64,000 bases of DNA from Perlucidibaca sp. (GCA_023265995.1 JAHFSA010000002.1:248001-312000); one strand, 5' to 3'; positions 30,337 to 39,691 are shown, counted from the first letter of the stretch. Notes: generated by a model not told the origin, from the letters alone. Translations and numbers: made by a program.

Positions 30337-31026
30337 ATGAACGATTCCGAAACCACCGCCGCTCCAGATCCGTCAGAGCCCGACGCCAATCCGCGCTGGC
30401 AGCGACGCCCGCAGGCGCGCCCGGAGGAAATCGTCCGCGCTGCGCTGCAGACCTTTGTCGAGCGCGGCTACGCCGCCACACGACTGGATGACATCGCGCG
30501 CCTGGCCGGCGTCAGCAAGGGCACGCTCTACCTGTATTACAGTAACAAGGAAGCCCTCTTCCAGGCCGCCGTGCGCGAGAACCTGACGCCGGTGATCGTC
30601 GCCGCCGAAGAGAGTGTCGCCCAGCATCACGGCGCCTCGCTGGTCCTGCTCGAACAGCTTTACCGGCGCTGGGCCGCCAGCCTCATGGACCCGGTCCTGG
30701 GCGGCCTGTGCAAACTCATCATCGCCGAGGCCGGCAACTTCCCCGATACCGCCCGCCTCTATGTGGAGGAAGTCGTGCTGCGTATCCGCAGCATCTTCCG
30801 GCGCGTGGTCGAACGCGCCATGGCCGATGGCGAGCTGCGCCCGCTGCCTGCCGAGCAGGTCGTGCGCGAACTGATGACACCCATCCTGTTCCTGTCGGTA
30901 TGGCGCCACTCGCTGGCTGCCTACGAGCCCCGCCCGCTCAACACCGAACAATTTCTCGAAAACCACTGGGACATGTTCCTGCACGGGCTGCTGCCCATTC
31001 CCGGCAACCGCCCTGACCGCAAGTGA
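30337..31026 (+). CDS. TetR/AcrR family regulator of efflux operon
   Basis: 229-residue one-component repressor. N-terminal HTH at residues ~35-80 (ALQTFVERGYAATRLDDIA then GVSKGTLYLYYSNKEALF) followed by a helical ligand domain. The first 25 residues are an acidic, Pro-rich extension. It lies 9 nt before the EmrA gene with the same orientation, so it likely represses itself and the efflux genes through the palindrome at 30305. The ligand is unknown. Confidence 0.9.
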   Translation: MNDSETTAAPDPSEPDANPRWQRRPQARPEEIVRAALQTFVERGYAATRLDDIARLAGVSKGTLYLYYSNKEALFQAAVRENLTPVIVAAEESVAQHHGASLVLLEQLYRRWAASLMDPVLGGLCKLIIAEAGNFPDTARLYVEEVVLRIRSIFRRVVERAMADGELRPLPAEQVVRELMTPILFLSVWRHSLAAYEPRPLNTEQFLENHWDMFLHGLLPIPGNRPDRK

Positions 31027-31035
31027 GATGCTGAC

Positions 31036-32127
31036 ATGACGCAAGACACCGCACCGAACGACACCACCGAGACCGAGAAGACCTCCGGTCGCCCGCGCCT
31101 GATCCTGGCCGGCATCGCCATTGCGGGTGCCGCCTATCTTGGCCATGCCTTCTGGTTCAATGCCCACTATGTCGAGACCGACAATGCCCAGGTCGGCGGC
31201 GACATCGTGCCGGTGTCGGCGCGCATCAGCGGCTTCGTGGCCACGGTGCCGGTGCGCGAGAACCAGATGGTGAAGGCCGGCGATGTGCTGGCCACACTCG
31301 ATGACCGCGATGCCCGCGCCCGCCTCGCCCAGGCCGAGGCCGAGCTGGCGTCGGCCCTGAGCGCCGCCGGCCAGGGTGGCGAAACCGGCCAGGCCATGGC
31401 CCAGGTACAGACCGCCGAGGCGCAGGCGCGTCAGGCCAATGCCGTCATCCAGCAGGCCGTGGCCGAGCATGACAATGCCGCCCGCGAGCTGCAGCGTCTG
31501 CGCACCCTGCTCGCACGTGATGTCATCAGCCAGCATGACGTCGACAATGCCGACGCCGCCGAGCGCAGTTCGCGCGCACGACTGCAGGCCACGCGTGACG
31601 CCGCCGCCGCATCGCGCCAGCAGATCGGCGTCTATCACGCCGCCCTCCGTGGTGCCGATGCCAAGCTGCAGGCGGCCCGCGCCGCTCGTGACCTGGCCGC
31701 CAACACCCTCGCCGACACCCGTATCGTGGCCTCCATCGGCGGCATGATCAGCCAGAAGACGCTGGAGCCCGGACAGTTCATGCAGCCCGGCCAGCCCATG
31801 ATGAATCTGGTGGCGCAGGACAACATGTGGGTGGTGGCCAACCTCAAGGAAACCGAGATCAAGGGCGTCCGCATAGGCAGCGAGGTCGAGTTCTCGGTCG
31901 ACGCCTATCCGGGCGAGACCTGGCAGGGCAAGGTCGAGTCGATCAGCCCCGCCACCGGCTCCAAGTTCACCCTGCTGCCGCCCGACAACGCCACCGGCAA
32001 CTTCACCAAGGTCGTGCAGCGCCTGCCCGTGCGTGTCCACGTCGCGGCAGGACAGCACAAGGACATGCCGCTGCGCGCCGGCATGAGCGCCGTCGTGACC
32101 ATCAACAAGAGCAGCAGCAAGAGTTGA
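31036..32127 (+). CDS. emrA: EmrA-type membrane fusion protein
   Basis: 363-residue HlyD-family adaptor linking an inner-membrane MFS transporter to an outer-membrane channel. A single N-terminal transmembrane helix (LILAGIAIAGAAYLGHAFW), then biotinyl-lipoyl half (ETDNAQVGGDIVPVSARISG), an Ala/Gln-rich coiled hairpin, and the second lipoyl half (PGQFMQPGQPMMNLVAQDN) and beta-barrel. Operon with TetR upstream and EmrB downstream (7 nt). Confidence 0.92.
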   Translation: MTQDTAPNDTTETEKTSGRPRLILAGIAIAGAAYLGHAFWFNAHYVETDNAQVGGDIVPVSARISGFVATVPVRENQMVKAGDVLATLDDRDARARLAQAEAELASALSAAGQGGETGQAMAQVQTAEAQARQANAVIQQAVAEHDNAARELQRLRTLLARDVISQHDVDNADAAERSSRARLQATRDAAAASRQQIGVYHAALRGADAKLQAARAARDLAANTLADTRIVASIGGMISQKTLEPGQFMQPGQPMMNLVAQDNMWVVANLKETEIKGVRIGSEVEFSVDAYPGETWQGKVESISPATGSKFTLLPPDNATGNFTKVVQRLPVRVHVAAGQHKDMPLRAGMSAVVTINKSSSKS

Positions 32128-32134
32128 TGCCGGC

Positions 32135-33712
32135 ATGAGCCAGACCAAGCGCCGCTACAGCGAACAGGAGATTCGCGACAACCGCTACTGGATCGCCTTC
32201 ACGGTGACCATGGCGGCGATGATGGAGCTGCTCGACACCTCCATCGTCAACGTCGCCATCTCGCAGATCATGGGCAACCTCGGCGCCACGCTGGAGGAAG
32301 TGACCTGGGTCTCGACCGGCTACATCGTCGCCAATGTCATCGTGCTGCCGCTGTCGGGCTGGCTCTCCAACTTCTTCGGACGCCGCCGCTACTTCATGGG
32401 CTCCATCGTCCTGTTCATTGTCGCCTCGTTCTTCTGCGGCAATGCCGGCTCGCTGGAAAGCCTGGTGTTCTGGCGCATCGTCCAGGGTCTCGGCGGCGGC
32501 GGTCTGCTGTCGACAGCCCAGGCCAGCATCTACGAGGCCTTTCCGGCCAAGGAACTGTCCGCCGGCATGGCCATCTTCGGCCTCGGCATCATGGTCGGTC
32601 CGACCCTGGGCCCGACCGTGGGCGGCTACATCACCTACCACAGCTCGTGGCCGTGGATCTTCTACATCAACCTGCCCTTCGGCCTGATCGCGCTCATGCT
32701 GGCCAACAATTACCTGCCGAACTCGCGGTTCAAGCAGAAGGTCAGCCAGATCGACTGGCTGGGGATAAGCCTGCTCGCCATCGGCATCGGCACCCTGCAG
32801 ATCATGCTCGAGCGCGGTGAGCGCAAGCAGTGGTTCGATTCAGGCGAGATCCAGCTGCTCGCCGCCATCACGGTCATCGCGCTGGTCGGCTTTGTCTGGC
32901 GCCAGCGCAACACTGACCATCCGGTGGTGGATTTCTCGGTGATGCGTGACAGCCAGTTCGCCGCCAGCATCGTGTTTTCCTTTCTCGTCGGCATGGCGCT
33001 GTTCGCCACCATCTTCTATCTGCCTCTCTATCTGCAGACCCTGCTCGGCTACAACGCCTGGGAAACCGGCCTGGTCATCCTGCCCGGCGCCATCGCCAGC
33101 GGCGTCACCATGGCCGCCATGGGCAAGGTGCTGCAGAGGCTCAGCATAGACCTGCGCTGGGTCGCCATGGCTGGCGTGCTGATCTTCTCGCTGTCCATGT
33201 ACCAGCATCAGCAGTTCACCACCCTGTCGGGACATGACAATTTCTTCTGGCCGCTGATCTGGCGCGGTGTCGGTCTGGGCATGGTGTTCGTGCCACTGAA
33301 CGCGCTGGCCATGGCGCGCATAGCACCGGAGAAGATAGCCGGTGCCACCGGGCTATACACCCTGGTGCGCCAGCTCGGCGGCTCGGTCGGCATTGCTGCT
33401 GCCGCCACCCAGTTCACGCACATGCAGGCCAGCTTCAAGGCCGATATCAGCCTGCATGTCAGCGAACTGGTCGCCACCACGCGCAACTACGAATTCATGA
33501 TGCAGCAGATGCTGGCCAGCCGCGGCACCACCAGCTCCCAGATTCCGGAGAAGATGCTGCGCCTGCTCGATGCCCAGATCACCTCGCAGGCGTCGATGAT
33601 CGCCTTCGAGCATCTGTTCTCGAAATTCAGCCTGGCCCTGATCCTGGCCCTGCCCTTGCTGCTGCTGATGCCGACCGCGAAGAATCTCGACCGCTTCGGC
33701 GGTGATCACTGA
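32135..33712 (+). CDS. emrB: EmrB-type drug:H+ antiporter (MFS, DHA2)
   Basis: 525-residue 14-helix transporter that expels drugs or other amphipathic compounds together with EmrA. Family motifs: LDTSIVNVAISQIMGNLG in helix 1, GWLSNFFGRRRYF as the loop 2-3 motif, and the motif C region LGIMVGPTLGPTVGG. Substrate cannot be predicted. No outer-membrane factor gene is in the operon, so a TolC encoded elsewhere is required. Confidence 0.92.
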   Translation: MSQTKRRYSEQEIRDNRYWIAFTVTMAAMMELLDTSIVNVAISQIMGNLGATLEEVTWVSTGYIVANVIVLPLSGWLSNFFGRRRYFMGSIVLFIVASFFCGNAGSLESLVFWRIVQGLGGGGLLSTAQASIYEAFPAKELSAGMAIFGLGIMVGPTLGPTVGGYITYHSSWPWIFYINLPFGLIALMLANNYLPNSRFKQKVSQIDWLGISLLAIGIGTLQIMLERGERKQWFDSGEIQLLAAITVIALVGFVWRQRNTDHPVVDFSVMRDSQFAASIVFSFLVGMALFATIFYLPLYLQTLLGYNAWETGLVILPGAIASGVTMAAMGKVLQRLSIDLRWVAMAGVLIFSLSMYQHQQFTTLSGHDNFFWPLIWRGVGLGMVFVPLNALAMARIAPEKIAGATGLYTLVRQLGGSVGIAAAATQFTHMQASFKADISLHVSELVATTRNYEFMMQQMLASRGTTSSQIPEKMLRLLDAQITSQASMIAFEHLFSKFSLALILALPLLLLMPTAKNLDRFGGDH

Positions 33713-33737
33713 CGGTCACCGCCCAGCGGCGCTCAAC

Positions 33738-34403
33738 TCAGACGAAGCGCTCGAAGGCCGAGCGCCAGCGGCGCTTGATCACGCCATAGGTGACTCTGTC
33801 CTTCTTCGCCAGCCCGGCCGCGATGGCCATGGCTGTCGGCAGCAACTCGGCCTCGCCCAGCGCCTGATCGATCACCCCGCGCGCCAGCGCCTCCTCACCA
33901 CCCCAGGCCACGCCCGTGGCCGCCATCTGCCAGGCCGAAGCGGCATTCGGCAGCAGCTTGACGATTTCGGTCATGTTCTCGGTGAACGGCAGCTTGATGT
34001 CGACTTCCGGAAAGCAGAAACGGCCACGATCGACGCGCATCAGACGAACATCGGCGGTAGCGGCCAGCAAGGCGCCGCCGGCATAGCAATGGCCGTTGAT
34101 CGCCACCACCACCGGCAGCGGAAAGCGCGCCATGCGCAGCAGAAAGGCATCCAGGCGCGGCACGAAGCTGCTCAGGAGATAACCCATGCCCTTGCTGCCG
34201 ACTATGCCTTCGAGGTCGATGCCATTGCTGAAGAACTTGGCGTCGCTGCTGGTGATCACCAGCGCGGCATTGCCTTCGGCCGCCTCGATGCTGTCGAGGG
34301 CGGCACCCCAGGCATCCAGCGAGTCATCGTTGAAGCGGTTGTCGGCATTGGTGAGGGTCAGCAGCCAGACGGCCCCTTCGCGGGTCAGTTCAAGATAGGA
34401 CAT
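33738..34403 (-). CDS. Enoyl-CoA hydratase/isomerase family protein
   Basis: 221 residues with crotonase fold: residues include DAKFFSNGIDLEGI and the oxyanion-hole region LPVVVAINGHCYAGGALLAA. The glutamates of true hydratases are not clear in the following helix (FCFPEVDIKLPF retains one), so it may be an isomerase or a diverged member. Shorter than the usual 260 residues. ATG at 34403 chosen over an upstream start. It is divergent from the PaaX-like regulator, which may control it. Confidence 0.8.
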   Translation of the reverse strand: MSYLELTREGAVWLLTLTNADNRFNDDSLDAWGAALDSIEAAEGNAALVITSSDAKFFSNGIDLEGIVGSKGMGYLLSSFVPRLDAFLLRMARFPLPVVVAINGHCYAGGALLAATADVRLMRVDRGRFCFPEVDIKLPFTENMTEIVKLLPNAASAWQMAATGVAWGGEEALARGVIDQALGEAELLPTAMAIAAGLAKKDRVTYGVIKRRWRSAFERFV

Positions 34404-34616
34404 GAAGCAATTTCCGAGGTCGGTAAACAAAGTGGCGCAAATGTTCGCATATCCCCCGAGCCAGCGTCACAACATCACGGCAAAACCTGACCCAGGTCTG
34501 AAAACGTCATCTTCGACGCAAAAATTTAGCTTTATGCCGGATATATGAGCAATTTCACTAGTATCACCCGCACTTCAAGGCGATCATTCAGGCAGCCCGG
34601 AAATACCGCCAAGCCC

Positions 34617-35399
34617 ATGAAAATCAACGCCAGACATCTCATCCTCGACCTCCTGCTTGCCACTCAGGGACAACCCCTGAGCGCACGCGAAGCCATTGCC
34701 GCCTGCCGGATCTTTGAAATCAGCGAGAACTCGGTGCGTGTCGCCCTGGTACGCCTTTCTGCCGACGGGCTCATCGTGGCCGCCGGTCGCGGCAGCTATG
34801 TCCTCGGCCCGTCCGCCAACGAGCTGGCCGGCGATGTCGCCACCTGGCGCTCGGCGGAGCAGCGTGTGCGGCCATGGTCCGGACACTATGTCGCGGCCTT
34901 TACCGGCAGCCTGGGTCGCAGCGACCGCACGGCCCTGCGCCGTCGCGAGCGCGCGCTCGACATGCTCGGTTTCCGCGAACTGGCCAAGGATCTCTACGTG
35001 CGCCCGGACAATCTCGAGAGCGATCTCGATGTCATGCGTCAGCGCCTGCATGTGCTCGGCCTCGAGGATGAGGCCGTACTCTTCGTCGGCAGCCAGTGGA
35101 GCGCAGCCGAAACCGCCCGCCTGCAGACACTCTGGGATGGTCAGCGCCTCAACCAGCAGTACCTCAGCCTGCGCCAGCAGCTGCTCGAATGGCTGCAGCG
35201 CGCCGATCAGCTGGAGCCGGAAGTGGCGGCCCGCGAATGTTTCCTGCTCGGCAGCAAGGCCATACGTGCCGTGGTCTTCGACCCCCTGCTGCCGGAACCG
35301 CTGGTTGATGCCAAGGCGCGTCAGGCCTTCGTCGACACCGTGCGCAAGTTCGATCAGGTTGGTCACGACATCTGGGCGCGCATCTACAAGTCGGCTTGA
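34617..35399 (+). CDS. PaaX-like transcriptional regulator
   Basis: 260 residues from 34617 (284 if started at the ATG at 34545; neither has a good ribosome-binding site). The N-terminal winged helix LSAREAIAACRIFEISENSVRV/ALVRLSADGLI is of the PaaX type, followed by WRSAEQRVRPWSGHYVAAFTG and a large C-terminal helical domain. PaaX represses phenylacetate catabolism through phenylacetyl-CoA; no paa genes are present here, so the effector is probably another acyl-CoA. The gene is divergent from the enoyl-CoA hydratase-like gene, which is a plausible target. Confidence 0.75.
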   Translation: MKINARHLILDLLLATQGQPLSAREAIAACRIFEISENSVRVALVRLSADGLIVAAGRGSYVLGPSANELAGDVATWRSAEQRVRPWSGHYVAAFTGSLGRSDRTALRRRERALDMLGFRELAKDLYVRPDNLESDLDVMRQRLHVLGLEDEAVLFVGSQWSAAETARLQTLWDGQRLNQQYLSLRQQLLEWLQRADQLEPEVAARECFLLGSKAIRAVVFDPLLPEPLVDAKARQAFVDTVRKFDQVGHDIWARIYKSA

Positions 35400-35450
35400 T
35401 CCGCTCTTGCGGCAAATCCGACAAATGACTGTGACGCCCCGGTTTTCTCG

Positions 35451-35480
35451 TGTAGTTTCAGGGAGCTACCCACAACTACA
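35451..35480. promoter_or_regulatory. Dyad in MAPEG gene leader
   Basis: Perfect 7-bp arms TGTAGTT / AACTACA with an inner GGG...CCC pair, ending 15 nt before the MAPEG ATG. It could be an operator or a leader hairpin. Confidence 0.4.
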
Positions 35481-35495
35481 AGAGGCACTCCTGTC

Positions 35496-35918
35496 ATGGT
35501 CCAGTCACCCGCCATCTGCGCCCTGCTCGGCTTTACCGCCCTGACCATCGCTCTGGCCTTCGGCTATGTCGGCTATCGCATTTTCCTCGTGCTGACGCTC
35601 AAGACCGCCGCCAACTCCTGGACCCGCGAAGCCGAAACCTGGAAGGATCCGGCGTTCATCACCCGCCTGCACCACGCCCATCTCAACTGCATCGAGAACC
35701 TGCCGCTCTTCGCCGCCGTGGTTCTGGCCGCCTTCGTCACCAACCAGCTCCCTGTCATCGACAAGCTGGCCATGATCTATCTCGGCCTGCGTCTGGCCCA
35801 GAGCGGTATCCATATCATCAGCACCGGCCCGGCCTTCGTCTTCGTGCGCGCCAATTTCTGGGTCGCCCAGACCGCCATCCTGGCCTACTGGGTGCTGAGC
35901 CTCTGCGGCCGCATCTGA
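35496..35918 (+). CDS. MAPEG family membrane protein
   Basis: 140 residues, four transmembrane helices. The family signature is present: HHAHLNCIENLPLFAAVVL (the Glu-Asn pair and the following Pro mark the glutathione-binding helix of MAPEG proteins). Bacterial members are mostly uncharacterised and may act as glutathione transferases on lipophilic electrophiles. The stop is next to the ATG of an esterase gene (1 nt between), so the two are one transcript. Confidence 0.85.
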   Translation: MVQSPAICALLGFTALTIALAFGYVGYRIFLVLTLKTAANSWTREAETWKDPAFITRLHHAHLNCIENLPLFAAVVLAAFVTNQLPVIDKLAMIYLGLRLAQSGIHIISTGPAFVFVRANFWVAQTAILAYWVLSLCGRI

Positions 35919-35919
35919 C

Positions 35920-36834
35920 ATGTCCGGCCACCTGCTCCGCCTCGGCCTGAAAACCGGGCTGCGCCTGCTCTTCAAGGCGCCGGCCATGCTGCCGTTGCCG
36001 GCGCCATGGCTGCGTACCGGTCAGGCCGGGCTGAGCAGGCTCGCGGCGCAGGTTCCCGAACACGAGACCAGCAACGTTCATCTGGGCGGAGTGGCCTGCG
36101 AGCGTCACGGCAACAGTCGCGCCTGTGCCGTGCTTTATCTGCATGGCGGATCCTTCATCGCCGGCTCGCCACGCACCCATCGCGGCCTGGCCCATGCCCT
36201 GTCCCGCGAACTGGGCGCCAGTGTTTTCGCCGTCGACTACAGGCTGGCACCGGAACACCCTTATCCGGCCGCGACAGAAGATGCCCTGGCGGCCTGGCGC
36301 GGCCTGCGCGCCATGGGCTACCGGCATGATCAGCTGCTGGTTGCCGGCGACTCCGCCGGCGGCAGCCTGGCGCTGACGCTGACGCTGGCCCTGCGCGACA
36401 AGGGCGAAGCACTGCCGGTCGCCCTGCTGCTGATGTCGCCCCTTCTCGATCTGAGCCTGGGCAGCAATGCCATGCGATCACTGTCCGGCCGCGACCCCAT
36501 GCTCAGTCGCAACATGCTGGCACGCGCCGTCGACTGGTATCGCAAGGATCTGGCCACGGACGACCCGCGCATCTCGCCGCTGCATGCCGATCTGCGCGGC
36601 CTGCCCCCCATGCTGGTGCAGGTCGGCAGCGAAGAGATACTGCTCGACGACGCCCTCGCGCTGGAACAGCAGGCGCGTCTGGCCGGCGTCAGCATCGAAT
36701 GCCAGATCTGGCCCGGACTCTGGCATGACTTCCAGCTCTTCCAGGGACTGCTGCCGGAGGCCGCGCTGGCACTGGAGGCCATGTCGCGCTTCGTCGATGC
36801 CGTTTTCGCGGGCGAGGATCCCTGCCTGCGCTGA
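35920..36834 (+). CDS. HSL-type alpha/beta hydrolase (esterase)
   Basis: 304-residue carboxylesterase of the hormone-sensitive-lipase family. Oxyanion motif LYLHGGSFIAGS near residue 72, nucleophile GDSAGG near 146, catalytic Asp around 240 (EILLDD region) and His in LWHDFQ near 270. It follows the MAPEG gene by 1 nt. It is a paralogue of the esterase at 54.2 kb: same HGG/GDSGG spacing, the same P(S)PRTHRxL stretch and similar N-terminal helix. Confidence 0.88.
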   Translation: MSGHLLRLGLKTGLRLLFKAPAMLPLPAPWLRTGQAGLSRLAAQVPEHETSNVHLGGVACERHGNSRACAVLYLHGGSFIAGSPRTHRGLAHALSRELGASVFAVDYRLAPEHPYPAATEDALAAWRGLRAMGYRHDQLLVAGDSAGGSLALTLTLALRDKGEALPVALLLMSPLLDLSLGSNAMRSLSGRDPMLSRNMLARAVDWYRKDLATDDPRISPLHADLRGLPPMLVQVGSEEILLDDALALEQQARLAGVSIECQIWPGLWHDFQLFQGLLPEAALALEAMSRFVDAVFAGEDPCLR

Positions 36835-36840
36835 TCCGCC

Positions 36841-37191
36841 TCAGCTCGCCGCCACCACCACAATCTCGAGCCGCCATTCCGGCCGCGCCAGCTGCGCCTG
36901 CACGGTGGCACGCGGCGGCGCGTGACCTGCGACTACCCAGGCATCCCAGACCTCGTTCATGCCGTCGTAATCGGCCAGATCGGCGAGATAGATCTGCACG
37001 CTGAGCAGGCGCGTCCTGTCGCTGCCGGCCTCGGCCAGCAGGCGATCGATGGCGGCCAGCACCTGCGCGGTCTGGCCGCGAATGTCCTGCCCGGCATCAT
37101 CTGCCACCTGACCGGCGAGATAGATGGTGCCGTTGTGCACGGCAATCTCGCTGTAACGCGAGGCCACGTGAAAACGCCGGATGTCCGCCAT
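36841..37191 (-). CDS. RidA family protein
   Basis: 116 residues, YjgF/YER057c/UK114 fold. Segments GTIYLAGQVADDAGQDIRGQ and APPRATVQAQLARPEWRLEI (with the arginine that binds the carboxylate of enamine intermediates) support a 2-imino/enamine deaminase-type role, although several RidA subfamilies lack that activity. Standalone; convergent with the esterase gene with only 6 nt between the stops. Confidence 0.88.
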   Translation of the reverse strand: MADIRRFHVASRYSEIAVHNGTIYLAGQVADDAGQDIRGQTAQVLAAIDRLLAEAGSDRTRLLSVQIYLADLADYDGMNEVWDAWVVAGHAPPRATVQAQLARPEWRLEIVVVAAS

Positions 37192-37241
37192 GCCCGAAAC
37201 TCCTGTCGGCTAAAGACGCGAATTCTAGAATCGCGGCCAAC

Positions 37242-37267
37242 AAAAAGCCCGCACGCTGGCGGGCTTT
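37242..37267 (-). terminator. Terminator after SCP2 gene
   Basis: On the minus strand AAAGCCCGC / GCGGGCTTT arms with a 6-nt loop, followed by a T-run (AAAAA on the + strand at 37242-37246), 21 nt after the SCP2 stop. Confidence 0.85.
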
Positions 37268-37287
37268 CTGCAGAGGCTGCGAGCGGA

Positions 37288-37674
37288 TCAGGCGGTGAGC
37301 GCCAGGATCTGCTTGAACAGGGCCTTCTGGGCGTCGCTCGGACGTGCGGACTGCATGGCCATGAGCTTGCTCATGTCGCCTTCGACCTTGATCTGGCCAG
37401 TCATGAAGCCCTGCATGCCGGCAGCGGCATCGCCTTCGAGGAAGATCTTGCGCAGCAGGTCGGCCGGCAGAACCAGCTTGGTGCCGGCAGAGGCGTTGTG
37501 ACCACGTTCGAACTTGCCACCGTTCAGGGCGAGATCGACGGAACCTTCCGGAGCGCCATTGACGGTGACATTGAGCACCAGGTTGGCCAGCGTCGGCGGA
37601 ATGTTCAGATCACCGGCAGCAGCCGTCAGTTCGTCAACCTTTGCAAACCACTCTTGGGACAGGAAAGCTGCCAT
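37288..37674 (-). CDS. SCP2 sterol-binding domain protein
   Basis: 128 residues, a single SCP2-like lipid-binding domain: MAAFLSQEWFAKVDELTAAAG, VDLALNGGKFERGHNA, then AAAGMQGFMTGQIKVEGDM and a C-terminal LMA helix. Such proteins carry acyl-CoA or sterol-like lipids non-enzymatically. GGAG lies 8 nt before the ATG. The 3' terminator marks it as monocistronic. Fits the lipid-oriented gene content, though its ligand is unknown. Confidence 0.88.
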   Translation of the reverse strand: MAAFLSQEWFAKVDELTAAAGDLNIPPTLANLVLNVTVNGAPEGSVDLALNGGKFERGHNASAGTKLVLPADLLRKIFLEGDAAAGMQGFMTGQIKVEGDMSKLMAMQSARPSDAQKALFKQILALTA

Positions 37675-37785
37675 GTTGTTTATTCTCCAAATTATTTAAA
37701 GTCGTGAAACGCCGGTATCTGCATCGACCGGAACCAGAACCTACACGATGGCATGCGGCCTTGCAACCGGCCGGTCACGAACAGC

Positions 37786-37810
37786 AAATCGCCCCATAAC
37801 GGGGCGATTT
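37786..37810 (-). terminator. Terminator after amtB
   Basis: Perfect arms AAATCGCCCC / GGGGCGATTT with 5-nt loop, just downstream of the amtB stop (26 nt). A short T-run follows on both strands, so it may work in both directions. Confidence 0.8.
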
Positions 37811-37836
37811 GTTCATTTACGCACCACAACTGCGCA

Positions 37837-39150
37837 TCAATGAATGTCGTAGCCACGCTCGTCGTGGAGCACCAGATCCAGGCCTTCGGTCTCCTGTTCC
37901 GGCGTCACACGCAGACCGCCAGTCAGTGCGCCGGTCAGCTTGAGCAGCAGCCAGGTCACCACCGCGGTGTAGACAATGGCCACGACCACGGCCAGCAGCT
38001 GGGCGCCGAACTGCTCACCTATATTGGCATTGCCGCCGCCGAAACCCTGTCCGGAGAAGATTCCGAGGTTCGGGCTGGCGAGCACGCCCACGAGCAGGGA
38101 GCCCATGATGCCGCCGACACCATGGACCGGGAAAACATCAAGAGAATCATCAATCTCGAGAGTTCTCTTGATAAAATGAGTCATGTTGAAGCAGACCACG
38201 CCAGCGAGCACGCCCATGATCAGGGCACCCATGGGGCCGACATTGCCGGAAGCCGGAGTGATGGTGCCGAGACCGGCCACCATGCCGGTCACCACACCCA
38301 GCACGGAGGGCTTGCCGTAGCGCTTCCACTCGCACAGCACCCAGACCAGGGCACCGGCAGAAGCCGAAATATGGGTGACCAGCAGAGCCATGCCGGCGGA
38401 GCCGTTGGCTGCCAGCGCGGAGCCGGCGTTGAAGCCGAACCAGCCGACCCAGAGCATGCCTGCACCAATAACGGTCATGGTCAGGTTGTGCGGCGGCATG
38501 GCCTGCTTCGGGAAGCCGCGACGCGGGCCGATGACCACGGCAGCCACCAGCGCAGCCACGCCAGCCGTGATATGCACGGTGATGCCGCCGGCAAAATCGA
38601 TGACACCGCGCTGGGCCAGGAAGCCCCCGCCCCAGACCCAGTGCGCCACCGGCACATAGACCGCAAGCGTCCACAGCAGCGAGAAGATCAGCGTGGCCGA
38701 GAACTTCACGCGCTCGGCGAAGGCGCCGATGATCAGCGCCGGCGTGATGATGGCAAAGGTCATCTGGAAGGCCGCGAAGAGGATTTCCGGTATGTCACCC
38801 TGCATGCTGTCCTTGCCGATGCCGGCAAAGAAGGCCTTGGAAACGCCACCGATCCAGTCCTGGGCCACGCCGCCATTGCTGAAGGTCAGCGAATAAAGGC
38901 CGAGCAGCCAGAGCACGCTGACGCCGGCGGCGATGGCGAAGCAGGCCATGAGCACCGACAGCACGTTCTTGCTGCGCACCAGACCGCCATAGAACAGCGC
39001 CAGACCCGGCAGGGTCATGAACAGCACCAAGGCCGTCGCCGTCAGTATCCAGGCGGTATTGCCGCCATTCAGTTGCACCGTCTCGCCGGCCTGCGCCAGA
39101 CCGGACAGCAACCACAGCGGCAACAGGCCGCCCGCCACGCGCTTGAGCAT
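37837..39150 (-). CDS. amtB: Ammonium transporter AmtB
   Basis: 437 residues with an N-terminal signal peptide (LLPLWLLSGLAQAG) and eleven transmembrane helices. The twin-His pore is recognisable in VHITAGVAALVAA and in FPVHGVGGIMGSLL; FYGGLVRSKNVLSVLM is the family signature. It transports ammonium under nitrogen limitation and is blocked by GlnK. It follows glnK by 37 nt on the same strand, the usual glnK-amtB operon. Confidence 0.96.
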   Translation of the reverse strand: MLKRVAGGLLPLWLLSGLAQAGETVQLNGGNTAWILTATALVLFMTLPGLALFYGGLVRSKNVLSVLMACFAIAAGVSVLWLLGLYSLTFSNGGVAQDWIGGVSKAFFAGIGKDSMQGDIPEILFAAFQMTFAIITPALIIGAFAERVKFSATLIFSLLWTLAVYVPVAHWVWGGGFLAQRGVIDFAGGITVHITAGVAALVAAVVIGPRRGFPKQAMPPHNLTMTVIGAGMLWVGWFGFNAGSALAANGSAGMALLVTHISASAGALVWVLCEWKRYGKPSVLGVVTGMVAGLGTITPASGNVGPMGALIMGVLAGVVCFNMTHFIKRTLEIDDSLDVFPVHGVGGIMGSLLVGVLASPNLGIFSGQGFGGGNANIGEQFGAQLLAVVVAIVYTAVVTWLLLKLTGALTGGLRVTPEQETEGLDLVLHDERGYDIH

Positions 39151-39187
39151 GGTGTGTTCTCCTCAGCAGAATTTGAAGCGCGACGCG

Positions 39188-39526
39188 TCAGATGGCGTCG
39201 TCGTTGGTTTCACCCGTGCGAATGCGGACCACATGCAGCAGGTCGGTGACGAAGATCTTGCCGTCGCCGATCTTGCCGGTACCTGCCGCCTGGCTGATAA
39301 CTTCGATGACCCGATCCAGCTGCTCGTCACTGATCGCCAGGTCGAGACGAACCTTGGGCACGAAATCGACCACGTACTCGGCACCACGATAGAGCTCGGT
39401 ATGGCCCTTCTGGCGACCAAAACCCTTGACCTCGGTGACCGTCAGGCCGGTGACGCCGATCGCGGAAAGCGCTTCGCGAACATCATCGAGCTTGAACGGC
39501 TTGATCACGGCGGTGATCATTTTCAT
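39188..39526 (-). CDS. glnK: PII signal protein GlnK
   Basis: 112-residue nitrogen-signal protein. The T-loop [18 protein letters not shown] carries Tyr51, the uridylylation site, and the ATP/2-oxoglutarate site includes [10 protein letters not shown]. Start at 39526 gives [21 protein letters not shown] is 8 nt upstream. It regulates AmtB and nitrogen assimilation. Two -24/-12 promoter elements lie 138-181 nt upstream, consistent with NtrC control. Confidence 0.96.
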   Translation of the reverse strand: MKMITAVIKPFKLDDVREALSAIGVTGLTVTEVKGFGRQKGHTELYRGAEYVVDFVPKVRLDLAISDEQLDRVIEVISQAAGTGKIGDGKIFVTDLLHVVRIRTGETNDDAI

Positions 39527-39663
39527 AACTAACCCCTTGTTTCCAAAAGAATGAACTAACTGTTTCCGGCTGAGGAGGCAGCACACGCAGAGAGCTGCCG
39601 ACAGCATAGCGAGCCGGAGGGCTTTAGCCCATCCTCTTTGACTGCGAACCACATCGGGGCACA

Positions 39664-39679
39664 TGCAACACAAGCGCCC
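39664..39679 (-). promoter_or_regulatory. Candidate sigma-54 promoter 1 of glnK-amtB
   Basis: Minus-strand GGGCGC-N5-TTGCA, with GG and GC separated by exactly 10 nt as sigma-54 requires; 9 of 12 consensus positions match TGGCACG-N4-TTGCA. The -12 element is perfect. About 138 nt upstream of glnK. Confidence 0.5.
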
Positions 39680-39691
39680 CAACAAAGTGCA

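Noticed and set aside
37764-37780. 15-bp string CCGGCCGGTTGCAAG shared with the region near 6025
   Set aside because: In 64 kb of GC-rich DNA several 15-mer coincidences are expected; the two places share no other context.
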